Source of the DNA: Talinum fruticosum
Taxonomy: Eukaryota > Streptophyta > Magnoliopsida > Caryophyllales > Talinaceae
Reading direction: 5' to 3'
Assembly: GCA_021018815.1 (NCBI GenBank)
Contig: JAITYX010000042.1
Coordinates: 1,255,001 to 1,319,000 of the forward strand
Length of the DNA: 64,000 bases
Shown: positions 1 through 12,464 of the stretch, piece by piece
Layout: each line of letters begins with the position of its first letter
Numbering within the stretch: the first letter of the stretch is position 1
Position numbers and translations under genes: made by a program
The notes under the pieces: model-generated
The model's input: only the letters and a program-made list of their open reading frames with translations
What the model was told of the DNA's origin: nothing
Database searches by the model: none

Positions 1-81
1 TTACTATACCCATCTTATACTCGAGTACTTTCATCATCTCCAGTGCTGGTTTCTAGGGCTTCCGAAGATTACCCAGATTTG

Positions 82-3000
82 ATGCACGGGTACAGCCGTT
101 TGGGGCCTGGGTTCAACTCGCCGTCGTCTCAGCCGTCGTCACCGCTCCTCCGCCCCTCCCGTATGAAACCCAATGGGCAGACCCCTGCGGCGGTGGTGGA
201 AGAGGAGGGTCGACGAAGCTGGGGCATTTCGTCGAACGGTTGGTGTACATTCTTATTGCGGCTGTGTTAAGGAGAAAAGGGGTGTTGTTGGTCGCCCCGG
301 TTTTGTACATTGTAGGTATGTTATTGTACATGGGTTCTTTGAGCCTTGACAGTGTTAGTAAAGTCGGTGGAGCTGCGAGAATGGCGGCGAAGAAGGGCCA
401 GGGAAGTGTTGAGCTTGGTGGGTTTGTGCTTGATGAGCCTCGGTTGCCAGGGTCTATGTATCGGAGTCCTGAGGTTTTTGAGAGGCTGTGGCCTTTCATG
501 GAAGCCGAAGGCAATGGCAATGGAACCTCCAATGCTGTAAGTTCCCCTCTTCTTTCTCACCTTAATTTATGCGTCTATGTATGTGTCTGCGCGCGCTATT
601 CTGCTGGGAAGAGAGGATGTTTGATTTTGTAATTTGTATGGCGCGATTTGGAATAGAAATTTGGGCCACATATGGACAAGAGTTGGTTATCTTGAAACTA
701 GAAAGCAGAAGGGTAGGTTAAAGGGCAGTTGTTTACATTACAACCCTACTTATTTTAGGCTGTTTATGTTCATGGAAAGAGAGATGTTACTCTAGTACGT
801 ATCAAAGTGCTCTGCTTTTCAGTGATTAATGTGCGTTTTCGTCTGATATGGCGTACTGTTTAAAGGTTGGATCTTGGCACTTTGAGGGTCAACAATTAGA
901 TTAGTTCCAATTGGTTTATTACACGGTATTGTGAATTTAACGAAAATGATTAATTGTACTGCCTAGGCATTTGCATTGAGTGTTCAGGGTAGTGCACTTT
1001 GAGGGCCAAGTAGCATAAACTTGAACTGAGAATCTAATGGACTAAACCAGATGGCTTATTATTTATTCAAGCAATCTTTCAGTTTGCATTGCAGTGGACT
1101 AAAGCAAAATGCTTCGCTAAACAATTGTATGCTTCTTTTCTATGGAGTATTAGAGGTGAATGGTTTTGAATATAGGGTCTATTGACGGTAGCTTCTTTGT
1201 ATTGGCATTACAATAGGTGTAGAAAAATGTTTATTCATCTTAGCATGCCTATTAGAGGGATACTATAGATGTATTTGGGTACGGGCTAGGTGCATGGTCT
1301 TTGTGGATGGAAGATAAACACATGCAACATGGCACCTAATAAACAATTGATATGGTTGTGGTTAAGGTACTATATGTGTGCATGTGCGTGTGCGTGTGCG
1401 TGTGCATGTGTGTAGGGGTTCAGATGAAGGCGCTCAATTTCTTTGTTCTTAAGTTTACCCGACCAAAAAAAAAAAAAAAGAAGAAGGGTTTGCCAACCAA
1501 TCTGCAAAAAGTAATCATCCATAGGCATCTTCTTAGTTCATAATTCAGCATACTTGAATGAGAGTTTCCATTCTTCAGTAAATCTTTCTGTGATGCAGAA
1601 ATTATATATTTGCTTTTACGTGAACATTATGCAGTTGGAAACTGTGTGGCCATCAAGATTACAACAAGGCTGGAAACCCTGTGTGAATAAGAGTGATTCT
1701 GAAACAGGTTTGAGTTTACTTACCTAGAAAGTTTATTGATTGATTTCATTATCCTCTGAGAAAACGCCCCATTCTAGCTGTGGATACTAATATGTATACC
1801 TTAGATGTAGTATTTTAGAATAAATTTGCGTATTGAACTTAATGTCTATGGCGAGGGTTGGTTAAACAAAAGTCATGCCTCTGCAAGAAATGTGTCATCA
1901 CGAGAGATCTCCATTTTCTAAAATTCCTATTACATAAAAACATTGGTTTTTTTTTGGTTTTTTTATGAGATAATGAGTTAAACCTCATTTTGAAGTGTGA
2001 CGGTTCCTAATTTGCATCTATTATTCTCTTTTTTCCATTTTCTAAATAATATTTGAGATGCTCACCTGTTGTTTCTTTTCCCTTTCTGCAATTTTTCATG
2101 CAGAATTGCCCAATTCCAATGGGTACTTCATAATTGAAGCCAATGGTGGGCTTAATCAGCAACGGTTGTCGGTGTGTCTCTTTCTTCTTTCTTAGTTTCA
2201 TCATGTCCCGGCTTCACTTTTTGTACTAGTTGCATCTCTACGTAGTAGATAGTCATGAAAATGGATTTGCATGTCAAACATGACCGTGCTACATAGTAGA
2301 CAAAGCTTGTAAATTGGCTGGTAAAGGGTCAGCTGTTCAAGTTTCTTGGAATACAGAGGGAGGATGATTAGCTCTTTCCTAGAATGGGTTTTGATTAATG
2401 TAGTTGTGAGTTGTGACCTTGACTTTAATCCTAATTTTCTCGAGCCTTCCAAATGTTACATCTTGCAAATGGGGTTATTCCTTTGTTTGAGAATGCCTTA
2501 TAGAGAAGAATAGGCAAACAAGCTAGCCTCATGAAAATTTGGAAAGCACATTTGAAAATAGGCAGACGTGAATGTTTGTTTTCGTTTCTTGGAAAATTAG
2601 AGTCTTTGCTCAGATATTAACAAGTGCTGGATGGATTGAGGTATCTGGACTTCTTGAGACAAGGTGCAAGGCACAAGGTTATGGTTCATAGGTGGAGAGG
2701 TGAAGTGCCCGTCTCTCCGATTAAAGTAATAATAATTATGAGGCACCATTAGATATGATTGAAATGAGGGTCGGAGAGGGGTAGGGTTGAGGATCAGGTC
2801 ATTAGGGTTAACTTGGCAGGGTTTTCTTGAGCCTAGCCCGACCCAACCGTTATGTTAGTCGACATACCCATGGCCCTCAACCCGTCCCTAACCCTCGGGT
2901 TTTTCGAATCGCACCCGACCCCCAAACTAACCTATATCAAGATTAGATTGTTCACTAACTCGGAGGCCTCTTGATTCAGACCCCAGATCAACTGGGTTCT

Positions 3001-5500
3001 GGCCTCTTGATTCACAATCACAGATGCTTTTTGCAATTTACAATCTGAATTTATTCGTACAAGCTTCAATTAGCAACAGAAATACAGAATACAAGGCACG
3101 CTAAATTTGTGAACAACTTGAATTTTGGAAAAATCACAGCAACCCCATACTGAAGTTTGACAAAATCACTGCAACTTCATGCCAAAATACGAGATTCGCA
3201 AGAATTCAGAAGCAGAACTACAGATTGGAGAAACCTAAAATAATCCCACACCAAAATTTGACAAATTTTAACGAAGTAATTATGAAAACAAGTGCAAAAT
3301 AGAAGCACCTCCGAGAAGTAAAGGCACCGAAGTAGCGCACAAACTAGAGTTGCTGACTCGCCTGCCTGGGCACAACTGTCCCGTTGAAGTCATCAGTCAT
3401 GGAAGTCTTCGCTTTTCAGCTGTGAGGGGCCAATACACAGCCACTAGGGACGATATACGGGAGATTGGAGAGGGAGGGATGCACTAAGACCGAGAGGGAT
3501 TGAGACTGGAAAAAATGCTAAGTCTTTTACTTTTGATGGGTTTTATAAATTTGAGACTTTTTTTTTTTACATGATGGTCAGCGTGTCAGGAAACAGGGCT
3601 GGCACCTCTGCCTGATCTCGTCCCTGATGATAGTCAAATACCCTCACTTTAAGGATTGGATTGGGTTGAAGTGAAACAAAATCTTGTCTGAGCCGTCATT
3701 TTTGCTGGTTAAGTCGGGCAGGTCCCTGGCCCTTTGATCAGGTCCAGGTACCACATATCAAATAAATATTTAATAACACCTTGTTGGAATATAGCACTAA
3801 CTTGCTGTTTTTGATAAGAAATAGCAACAATTTTGAAAAACAAAAGATGTAAGTTAGTTTTGGATTTGGAAACGCATAGTCTTTGGTTGAGCTATTAATT
3901 GCATTGGTGTGCCCTTATTGTAACTAATTTATTTTAGGACAGGGGTGCCTTAGTGTACTAGCGTGCTTGCTGAGGCACTCTCTTTTACTCTTAACAATTT
4001 AAGGATTGCTTGCATTGAAGTACATGGTAATACGAAACTATGAGAAAGGAAAAGAAGCAACTTTGAGGATTCTATATGTCCTCTTTGTTCTTTAGGAATC
4101 TCAGATAGAATGAAAGTTCAGAAATTTGTTTATTCCCTATTTCCCTTTTTTATTCTAAACCCACGGGCTAATTGATTCAAAGGAATCTATCTATCTTCTC
4201 TCCCCCTCCCTTCCCTCCCCCAACTTCCTTTGTCACTCTCATTTATGTTTAATTTTTGACTCCCTTATTGGTTTTCGTGGCTGATAAATTATGGTTATTC
4301 TCACCCCCCAAAAAAAGAATATGGGATTCCCTTGGAAATTGCCGCACAAGGATGTTTTTCTCCACACATTGTCACATGATTTCTCATCTCTGTCTACACA
4401 AATAGGCGTAGCATGTCTTTGTTATTACGTAAGCAATGTTCAAATAGGATGATTCATGAATGTTTTACATTCAATTATTGTTCTTGGTCTGCTATAATAA
4501 GTTATGTTATTTGGTTATGTTATTTGGCAAAAAAATTGCTGGGAGGTGACCTATTTTATGTGAAAACTATTTAAAGGAGGCATTATTTTGAGAATATATT
4601 TAAAAATTGTGTACATTTTGTGGAAACTATTTGTAGGGTCTGTTTTGGTTATTTTTTTAATTTTCCGATAAATTATAGGAAAATGACAAAAATACCCTCA
4701 TCTTCTTCATTTTCTCTCTCCTCCATTTTTGACTCTTCATATCTTCTTCTTCTTCTTTCTCCTTGTTCCTCCATACTTGCCCATTTACCAAAATGCTTAA
4801 AACGATTCATAGTTTTTTCTCAAAGAAAGTGGGGAACAAAGGCCAAAAGTAGCCAAAATAGACTCGCAACTTTCTTGATGAAAACAGAAGAAAAGGGACC
4901 CTTCCACTTAGGATCAGAATCTGGGAAAATCTACCCAATATCCACAAGCCCTAGTGTCCCCAAAGTAGCATCCACCACACAATGACGCAACACAACTCCT
5001 ATTCACAAACGAAAGAAAGGATCAAAATTGCTCAAAACCCAATTCAAATTCCCAACAAAGAACCCATAAAAAACCTCAAATTCACAAAAAGAAAGGGGAA
5101 AAACTACTATCCTCGCAGTCATTATCATAAGGAATATTAATGACGCCAATAATCAAGGGGTACCCTAGCCAAGCCTATGGAGGTCGAATCCATGACCTAC
5201 CCTGAAAGGAAGTGACTTGGAAGGGGTTGTTGAAGGTGTCGATTGAGAAGTTTATGCGATGAGAGTAGAAACTTTTGAAATTTTCAATATGTTGTGGGAT
5301 TCTGGGGGAGAGAGATTGGAATGTTTAAGAGCCATGAGAGAAACTTGGCTTTGTTGGTATGGGGCAAATATAGGTGTAAATTGCACTTTCCATGGCTGCC
5401 ATTGGATTAATCACAACGATTTTTGGTCTTTGTTTTTATTAGTGTGCTTGTAAGGAGGGTGATGTTGTGAAGAACATAATCAACAACAATGAAGAGTGTG

Positions 5501-5562
<62 letters not shown>

Positions 5563-5681
5563 TTTTGTCTTCTAGGTGCAACAAATTGGTTCAAATGAAT
5601 TATGATGACTAGTAGACTAGACAATAGTGTGGTGGAGATTGAACTCCGATTCTCAAGACTCAAGAAAGCATCTTAGGTTGG

Positions 5682-5742
<61 letters not shown>

Positions 5743-8700
5743 TTTGTCTTCTAGGTGCAACAAATTGGTTCAAATGAATTATGATGACTAGTAGACTAGA
5801 CAATAGTGTGGTGGAGATTGAACTCCGATTCTCAAGACTCAAGAAAGCATCTTAGGCTGGGGAGAGATCTCTCTCTCTCTCTCTCTCTCTCCCAACCTAA
5901 GATGCTTTCTTGAGTCTTGAGAATTGGAGTTCAATCTCCACCACACTATTGTCTAGTCTACTAGTCATCATAATTCATTTGAACCAATTTGTTGCACCTA
6001 GAAGACAAAAACCTCTCTCTCTCTCTCTCTCTCTCTCTCCCAACCTAAGATGAGTCTTGAGAATCGGAGTTCAATCTCCACCACTACGGAGCCATGGACC
6101 AAATGGAGGAACAACAAAAAGAGGGAGAAGAAGACGAATCAGAAATGGAGGAGAAAGAAAATGAAGAAGATGAGGGTATTTTTGTCCTTTTCTTACAATT
6201 TATTGGAAATTATGAAAAATAACTGGAAAAAAACCCTATAAATAGTTTCCATGAGCTGTACAAAATTTTCGAAAAATTGCCAAGTCCGACACGACACCCA
6301 TGTCGGACATTAGACACTTCAACATAGGTACGGCCAAGTCCAAACAACATAGATAATAGGCGTTGTCTTCTGAAAGTAGTATTTCTAAAGCTTTCTAAGT
6401 TATGCCTGGATGGGATCTTGCTTTTATTTTTTGTGGTTGTGAGCTGAGTCTAAATATAGTTATTGAAATTGTGTCGTAAGTCTTTTTTAATCTGAAATTT
6501 CATGAAAAATGCAGATATGTGATGCAGTAGCAGTGGCGGGGTTGTTAAATGCTACTCTCGTTATTCCAATTTTTCATTTAAATAGTGTGTGGAGAGACTC
6601 CAGGTACCAAATTTATTTAGTAACTCATCATTCATGCAAGATTTTTGAAATCATATAGGAAATAAGCAAGCAGTTGGAGGAAGCCAATGATTTGTTGTAT
6701 CTCCAGCATATGGTTTCTTATGTATGAAATGTGTTGTGCATTTATTGGTGCCTTGGTCCCTTAGTTTAAAGAAGCACGCCTAGGCTCACAAAAGCCCAAA
6801 GCCCACCCCCTTGCACCTTGCAAAGGGTGAAGCCCATTCCCTCCAAAAAGCCATCTAAGGCGCGCACCTTAGTTTGCGCCTCATCCAGTGCAGTTGCGCC
6901 CTGTCCACCTCGCGTGCCTCAATGGGGTTTTTTCTGTATTTTTGCTATTTTCCTGTCTCCCCTTCCCCCTTCTCTTTTTTTTTGTCTCTATCTTTGTTAG
7001 ATTTTGAGTAAGTGGGTTAGTTGCACATTTTTTAATTGGTGCTATTTTTTCTTTTTTTACTTGCTTTTTAAGTGAAAATCGTAACGAATTCATTGTGTTA
7101 TAACAATCTAAGGCTCTTTGTGGTATTTTTCGTAGTTACAATGATATCTAATTACTTATTTGATGTCATCATCTAGCATATTCGACAAAAAAATTTCTCG
7201 GTAATGATTTTCAAGCATTTTTTAGTAAGTGCGCCTCATTCCACCCGAGGGACCCTTTGTGCTTTTGTGCACCTTGAGTTTCTTTAAACTAAGAGTAGTA
7301 ATCATGAAGATCATCTAAATTCATAAAGAAGATAGTATTAACATCCCTAGGGGTTTCAATACATAGTGGTCTAAGTAGTAATCATGAAGATCATGTCAAT
7401 TTATGAAGAGATTACCCTTAATATCCAAAGGAGTTTTAGAGGCGTAGTGGTCAACTCCTTCCAAGACCCAAAAATTCTGGCTATTATCCATGGTTTTTGC
7501 AATTTTTAGAAAATTTTTGGAAAGTTGTGAAATAATCTCTTAATAAACTTAGTGATAGTTCAAAGGTTCTTGGCTATTTTAGGCCAATTCTAAATCATTT
7601 AAACAACATTATTCACCAGGAAAACATTAAAATCTTCCTCATTGTTGGTTGCTTTGGGATCACTTTTTAAGATCCAAAAGATAATGGGAACGTTATAAGT
7701 AGTAATCATCAAGATTATCTAAATTCATAAAGAGAATACTGGTAACGTCCCAAGGTGTTTCGGAGAGGTATAGTGGTCTAACTCTGTGCAAGATCAAAAA
7801 ATGAAGGCTATTGAAATTTTTGAAAAGTTGTTAAATAATATCTTAACAAACCTAGTGATAATTTAATAAGTTCTTGGCTATTTTTGGCCCATTCTAAATA
7901 GTTTCAATAGCATTGCACACCACCAAAAACACTAAAATCTTGCTAATTCTTGATTACTTTTGGATGACCTTCTAAGATACAAAAGACAATGGCAACGTCA
8001 AAAGTAATAATCATCCGGATCATCTAAATTTATAAAGAGAACATTATTAACGTCCTCGGGGTTTCGGAGGCATAGTGGGCAACTCCTTCTAAGGCCCAAA
8101 AATGAAGGCTATTATCCAAGGTTTTTTGCAATTTTTGAAAATTTTTTGTAAAGTTGTTAAATAATATCTTAATAAACCTAGTGATAATTCATAAGATTCT
8201 TGGCTATCGGCACTAAAATTTTACTCATTCTTCACTACTTTCGGATCACCTTCTAAGATCCAAAAGACAATGTAAGCGTCATTAGTAGTAATCATCAAGA
8301 TCATCTAAATTCATAATGAGGATACGAAACGTTCGAAGGGGTGTCGAGGCGTAGTGGTCGGCTTCTTCCAAGACCCAAAAATGAAGGCTATTATCCATTG
8401 TTTTTTTGCAATTTTGGGAAATTTTCGGAAAGTTGTCAAATAATATCCTAACAAACCTAGTGATAATTCAAAAGGTTCTTGGCTATTTTAGGCCCATTCT
8501 AAATCATTTCAACATAATTTCACACCACTAAAACACTAAAATCTTGCTCATTCCGGATTGCGTTCGGATTACCTTCTAAGATTCAAAAGTTATAGCAAAG
8601 TTATAAATAGTAATCATCAAGATTATCTAAATTCATAAAGAGAATACTTTTAACGTCCCAAGGGGTTTAAGAGGCATAGCGGTCAACTCATCCAAGACCC

Positions 8701-11700
8701 AAAAAATGAAGGTCATTATCTATGGGTTTTTGCCATTTTTGGGAAATTTTCGGAAAGTTGTCAAATAATATATTAACAAACCTAGTGATAATTGAAAAGG
8801 TTCTTGGCTATTTTGGGTCCATTCTAAATCATTTCTACAACATTGTACAAACACAAAATCTTGTTCATTTTTTGCTGCTTTCGAATCACCTTCTAAGATC
8901 GAAAAGACAATGACAACATCATAAGTAGTAATCATCAAAATTATCTAAACTCATAAAGAAAATACTCTTAATGTCCCAAGGGGTTTCAAAGGCATAATGG
9001 TCAACTCTTTCCAAGACCAAAAAATGAAGGCTATTGTCCATGATTTTTTGCAATTTTTGGGAAATTTTCGGGAAGTTGTGAAATAATATCTTAACAAATC
9101 TAGTGATAATTCAAAAGGTTCTTGGCTATTTTAAGCTCATTTTAAATCCTTTCAACAACATTGCGCATCACCAAAACACTAAAATCATGCTTATTCTTGA
9201 CTACTTTTGGATTACCTCTAAGATCCAAAAGACAATGGCAACGTCGTAAGTAATAATTATCATGATCTTCTAAATCCATAAAGAGGATACTGTTAACGTC
9301 CCAATGGGTTTTAGAGGCATAGGGGTCAACTCCTTCTAAGGCCCAAAAATTAAGGCTATTATCCGTGATTTTTGCAATTTTTGTAAAGTTGTAACATAAT
9401 ATCTTAACAAACCTAGTGATAATTCAAAAAGTTCTTGGCTATTTTAGGACCATTCAAAATCATTTTAACACTATTGTACACCACCAAAATACTAAAATCT
9501 TGTTCATTCTTAACTTGCTTTCCTGCTATGATCCAAGAGAGAATGGCAAAGTCATAAGTAGTCCTAGACTGGTTTACTCTTTGGCCTATGATGATTTAAC
9601 CCTGGTCATATTAGAGGCTTTTGGGAATCAAGAAAGAGGAGCTATGTTCTGATCATAATTGCCACTCTCGAGTACTGTGCAGTCTTATTAAAGTTGATGT
9701 CATTAAACTTGAATGGCCAAACTAGTTCTTTCTAAAGGGTAGCAGGGCGTAGAGGTTGATCAGGAATATGTTGTTCTTATTGATTGTTTCTTTCAAGGAT
9801 TATAATATATAGAGTATGGCTTCTTTGCGTCTACCTCTCTTGGTATCCTAACAAAAATTTTCTTTCTCCACCCTCTTAAGGAATGCTCCACTTGTTGTGG
9901 AAAAGCAAATTGACTTACATTGATTATTGGTATGGGCACCATAGCTAATCTCTGTTGAGCATTAATCTAACAACTTGCTGTGCCACTAAATGATTTATTT
10001 TTGAGCCTTTGGTGTGAAATCCACTGTCAGTATCTTTACTATGCTATTTGACTGAAAGTGACTTGTTGAAAATGATTTAAATTGTCACTATCTTGACTAT
10101 GCTATTTGTCTGAAAGTAACTTGAGTTGCATATTTTTCATATGAAATTCACCCAAGTGTTCTACTGTGTTCATGTATTTCTCGTCCTATTGCAGCAAATT
10201 TGGCGACATATTCGATGAAGATTTCTTCATGTATGCCCTTAGAAATAAGGTGAACGTTGTAAGGCAGCTTCCAGAAGATGTACTTATACGTTATAACCAT
10301 AACATTAGCAGCATTGTGAATTTAAGGTTGAAAGCATGGTCAAGTCCCAGCTATTACTTGCAGAAAGTATTGCCAAAACTGTTGCAGTTGGGGTATGGGT
10401 TACTAGTGGATTGGGGTCTCTCCTATGTTCTCTTCTAGATATTATCTGCTATTTACTCATGAATCTGATATCTTTTTTATTTTTATATTTCTCCCCTTTT
10501 GGTAGGGCTGTACGTGTTGCACCATTCTCAAATAGATTGGCTAACACAGTGCCCTCTGAGGTCCAAGGGCTACGATGTTTGGCAAATTTTGAAGCGCTTA
10601 GGTTCTCTGAGCGTATACGATCACTTGCAGATATTATGGTTCAGCGAATGGTTCAGAAAAGTTCAAGGAGTGGAGGAAAGTATGCTTCAGTGCATCTTCG
10701 TTTTGAAAAGGTTAGTCTCTTCTCACCCGTGGCCATAGTGAAAGAGGCTCACGTCTCAGTACATTTCTTATATGTCCGGGTGCATTGTTCATCTTATCTA
10801 TCTGGCTGGTCTTGAATGCTGTTTTCCTTCTAGGATATGGTAGCATTTTCATGTTGTATATACGATGGTGGGGAAGAGGAAAAGCAAGAAATGGATATTG
10901 CGAGAGAAAAAGGTTGGAGAGGAAAGTTTCGTAAAAGGGGTCGAGTGATAAGGCCTGGAGCAATTAGAAGAGATGGAAAATGCCCACTCACTCCTTTAGA
11001 GGTAAGTTCTGATGACAAAAAAGTGATATTTGTTATTTTCATTTTTCCCTCTCCTCTCCATCCTAAAGCAAAATTGATGTTCCCTGCCTTGCATACCTTC
11101 TATTCCCTTTAGTTTCCTTGCTGCTCCATGAGGTTCCACTCCCATTCAGAGTTTGTCCTCTTTCTAGTTTCCCCTTCCTAAAACTCAATATTTCGGTGAC
11201 TATTGTTCTCTCAGGTGGGAATGATGCTTAGAGGTATGGGTTTTGACAACACCACATCGGTGTATGTTGCTGCCGGAAAGATTTACAAGGCAGACAAGTA
11301 CATGGCGCCTCTTAAACAGCTATTTCCTCTTTTGGAAACTAAGGAGACATTAGCCACTCCTGAAGAACTTGCTTCTTTTCAGGTATTATGATGTTGCTGC
11401 TAATATGCGTTCTTCTTGAGAGTATGAGCAATGTGGAAAAAGTAATAATTTGTTGCAGGGCCACTCCTCGAGGTTAGCTGCTCTTGACTACACAGTCTGC
11501 CTTTATAGTGAGGTTTTTGTTACTACACAAGGAGGAAATTTTCCCCACTTCTTAATGGGCCATAGGCGGTACATGTATGGAGGACATTCAAAGACGATTA
11601 TACCTGACAAAAGGAAAATGGTTCTATTGTTTGACAATCCAGATGTTAGGTAATGCAGTTTATCGGTTCCTAGTTCATGATCTTACATTCTGTATTTAAG

Positions 11701-12464
11701 AATCCTACTTTCTCAAAAACATGATGTGAACTGGTGGAGCTTTATTATATTTAGTAGAAGTGCTTTGATGTCAGCACTTCCCTTTCCTTTGCTGGTATGA
11801 TGGTATCTTACGTAACAGTATGTTGTGCAGATGGGAGACGTTCAAACACCAGATGAGGGATATGCTTCATCGCAGTGATTTCAAGGGGCGTGAGTTGAAA
11901 AAGACTAGTGCTTCACTGTACATGTTTCCAATGCCAGATTGTATGTGTAAGGAAGCTGATACAGCAGATGGAAATGGTAATACGTTGAAACTATCTTGAA
12001 ACTTTTGACCAAACTAAGTTCTTCTTAGGTAAGTTCTAGCCTTCATTTTGGCTGCCACAGTTATTGTACATGATTCCATATAGTCATATTTGTAGCTGTC
12101 TAAGATGTCAGTTCAGTTTAGTTAGTTAACTACATAGATAAAGTTGAGCAGGAGAGTTTTTCTACACTAATTCTTTGAACTAGACATTCTTCGGAAAAAT
12201 AGGGATAAGTGGAAGAATGCTTTTGTAAAATTACGATTTACAATGTCAATCAATTCAATGGGAAGTTGTGTATTTCCCATCATCTACTCATGTCTAGATT
12301 GTTACTGGCATGACTTCTCTTGCTACCTGTTAAATTAGATCTATGCAGATTTTTTTGAGTGACTCACTTCCTTATTCCGGATCCCATCTATGAATTCCTG
12401 CATATGACATATAAATGCCTCAGATTATGGAGAAAGCAGCCAGACTGAGGGTCAGCATGGATGA
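82..12464 (+). CDS. O-fucosyltransferase family protein (plant GDP-fucose protein O-fucosyltransferase-like), 11 exons
   Basis: This is a plant type II membrane protein of the GDP-fucose O-fucosyltransferase-like family, expected in the Golgi; the acceptor substrate is unknown. Exons that join in phase are 82-536, 1635-1707, 2104-2171, 6515-6603, 10195-10392, 10506-10710, 10834-11001, 11215-11382, 11459-11649, 11831-11976 and 12424-12464, giving about 600 residues. Visible hallmarks are an N-terminal MHGYSRLG start, one hydrophobic signal anchor (frame at 240-350, [20 protein letters not shown]), [12 protein letters not shown] in exon 3, the VHLRFE block, [17 protein letters not shown], and [19 protein letters not shown] near the C terminus. 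Exon 1 is broken: the start lies in one frame and the anchor in another, and one missing base between about 150 and 225 would join them. Introns 3 and 4 are very long (4.3 and 3.6 kb) and carry repeats. The family call is firm; the activity of the individual enzyme is inferred. Confidence 0.9.
4620..6252. mobile_element. Non-coding DNA transposon with about 130-bp terminal inverted repeats (Mutator-like or MITE-like) in intron 3
   Basis: The left end reads GGAAACTATTTGTAGGGT. The right end, read on the other strand, starts GGAAACTATTTATAGGGT. The inverted similarity continues inward for well over 100 bases, including the shared stretch near 4688-4725 and 6155-6180. No transposase reading frame is present, so the element is non-autonomous. 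Long inverted repeats suggest a Mutator-like origin, but I could not find a clean target-site duplication. The flanks carry only a loose GTACA similarity, so the superfamily is inferred. Confidence 0.75.
5564..6047. repeat. Two direct copies and one inverted copy of a roughly 120-bp unit, separated by GA/CT microsatellites
   Basis: The same segment (key landmarks TTCTAGGTGCAACAAATTGG and AATAGTGTGGTGGAGATTGA) occurs at about 5564-5675 and 5744-5858, and inverted at about 5893-6010. (GA)n tracts at about 5525-5560 and 5684-5741, and (CT)n tracts at about 5870-5891 and 6014-6038, separate or flank the copies. The second and third copies meet head to head around GAGAGATCTCTC near 5865-5876, so a transcript through this intron could fold into a hairpin with arms of about 150 nt and almost no loop. 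Confidence 0.85.
6757..7294. repeat. Short inverted-repeat element (MITE-like), about 535 bp, in intron 4
   Basis: The left arm begins CTTAGTTTAAAGAAGC at about 6758. The right arm ends TTTCTTTAAACTAAGA at about 7294. The arms keep partial complementarity for about 50 bases, with CACAAAAGCCCAAAG against CTTTGTGCTTTTGTG. There is no coding potential and I saw no convincing target-site duplication. The tandem array that follows starts exactly at its right edge. Confidence 0.5.
7293..9560 (+). repeat. Tandem array of about seven units of 280-324 bp inside intron 4
   Basis: The landmark AGTAGTAATCATCAAGATCATCTAAATTC recurs in variant form at about 7293, 7375, 7699, 8005, 8285, 8608, 8926 and 9248, and a truncated copy begins at 9557. 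Each unit also carries a recognisable AATGAAGGCTATTATCC motif, a GTTCTTGGCTATTTTAGG motif and a TCTAAGATCCAAAAGACAATGG motif in the same order. The copies differ by scattered substitutions and small indels, so the array is not a recent amplification. It contains no long reading frame. Its position in an intron of an otherwise normal gene is unusual. Confidence 0.9.

Noticed and set aside
2690..3760. GC-richer patch in intron 3 with CCCGACCC-type words and partial inverted matches
   Set aside because: It may be an old transposon, but I could not define ends, inverted repeats or a target duplication well enough to list it.
7293..9560. Possible CRISPR-like array of repeats
   Set aside because: Units are about 300 bp, adjacent and diverged, in a plant intron; there are no short repeats with unique spacers.
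10336..10815. A 159-residue open frame on the plus strand
   Set aside because: It reads through an intron between exons 10195-10392 and 10506-10710 of the O-fucosyltransferase gene; only part of it is coding.
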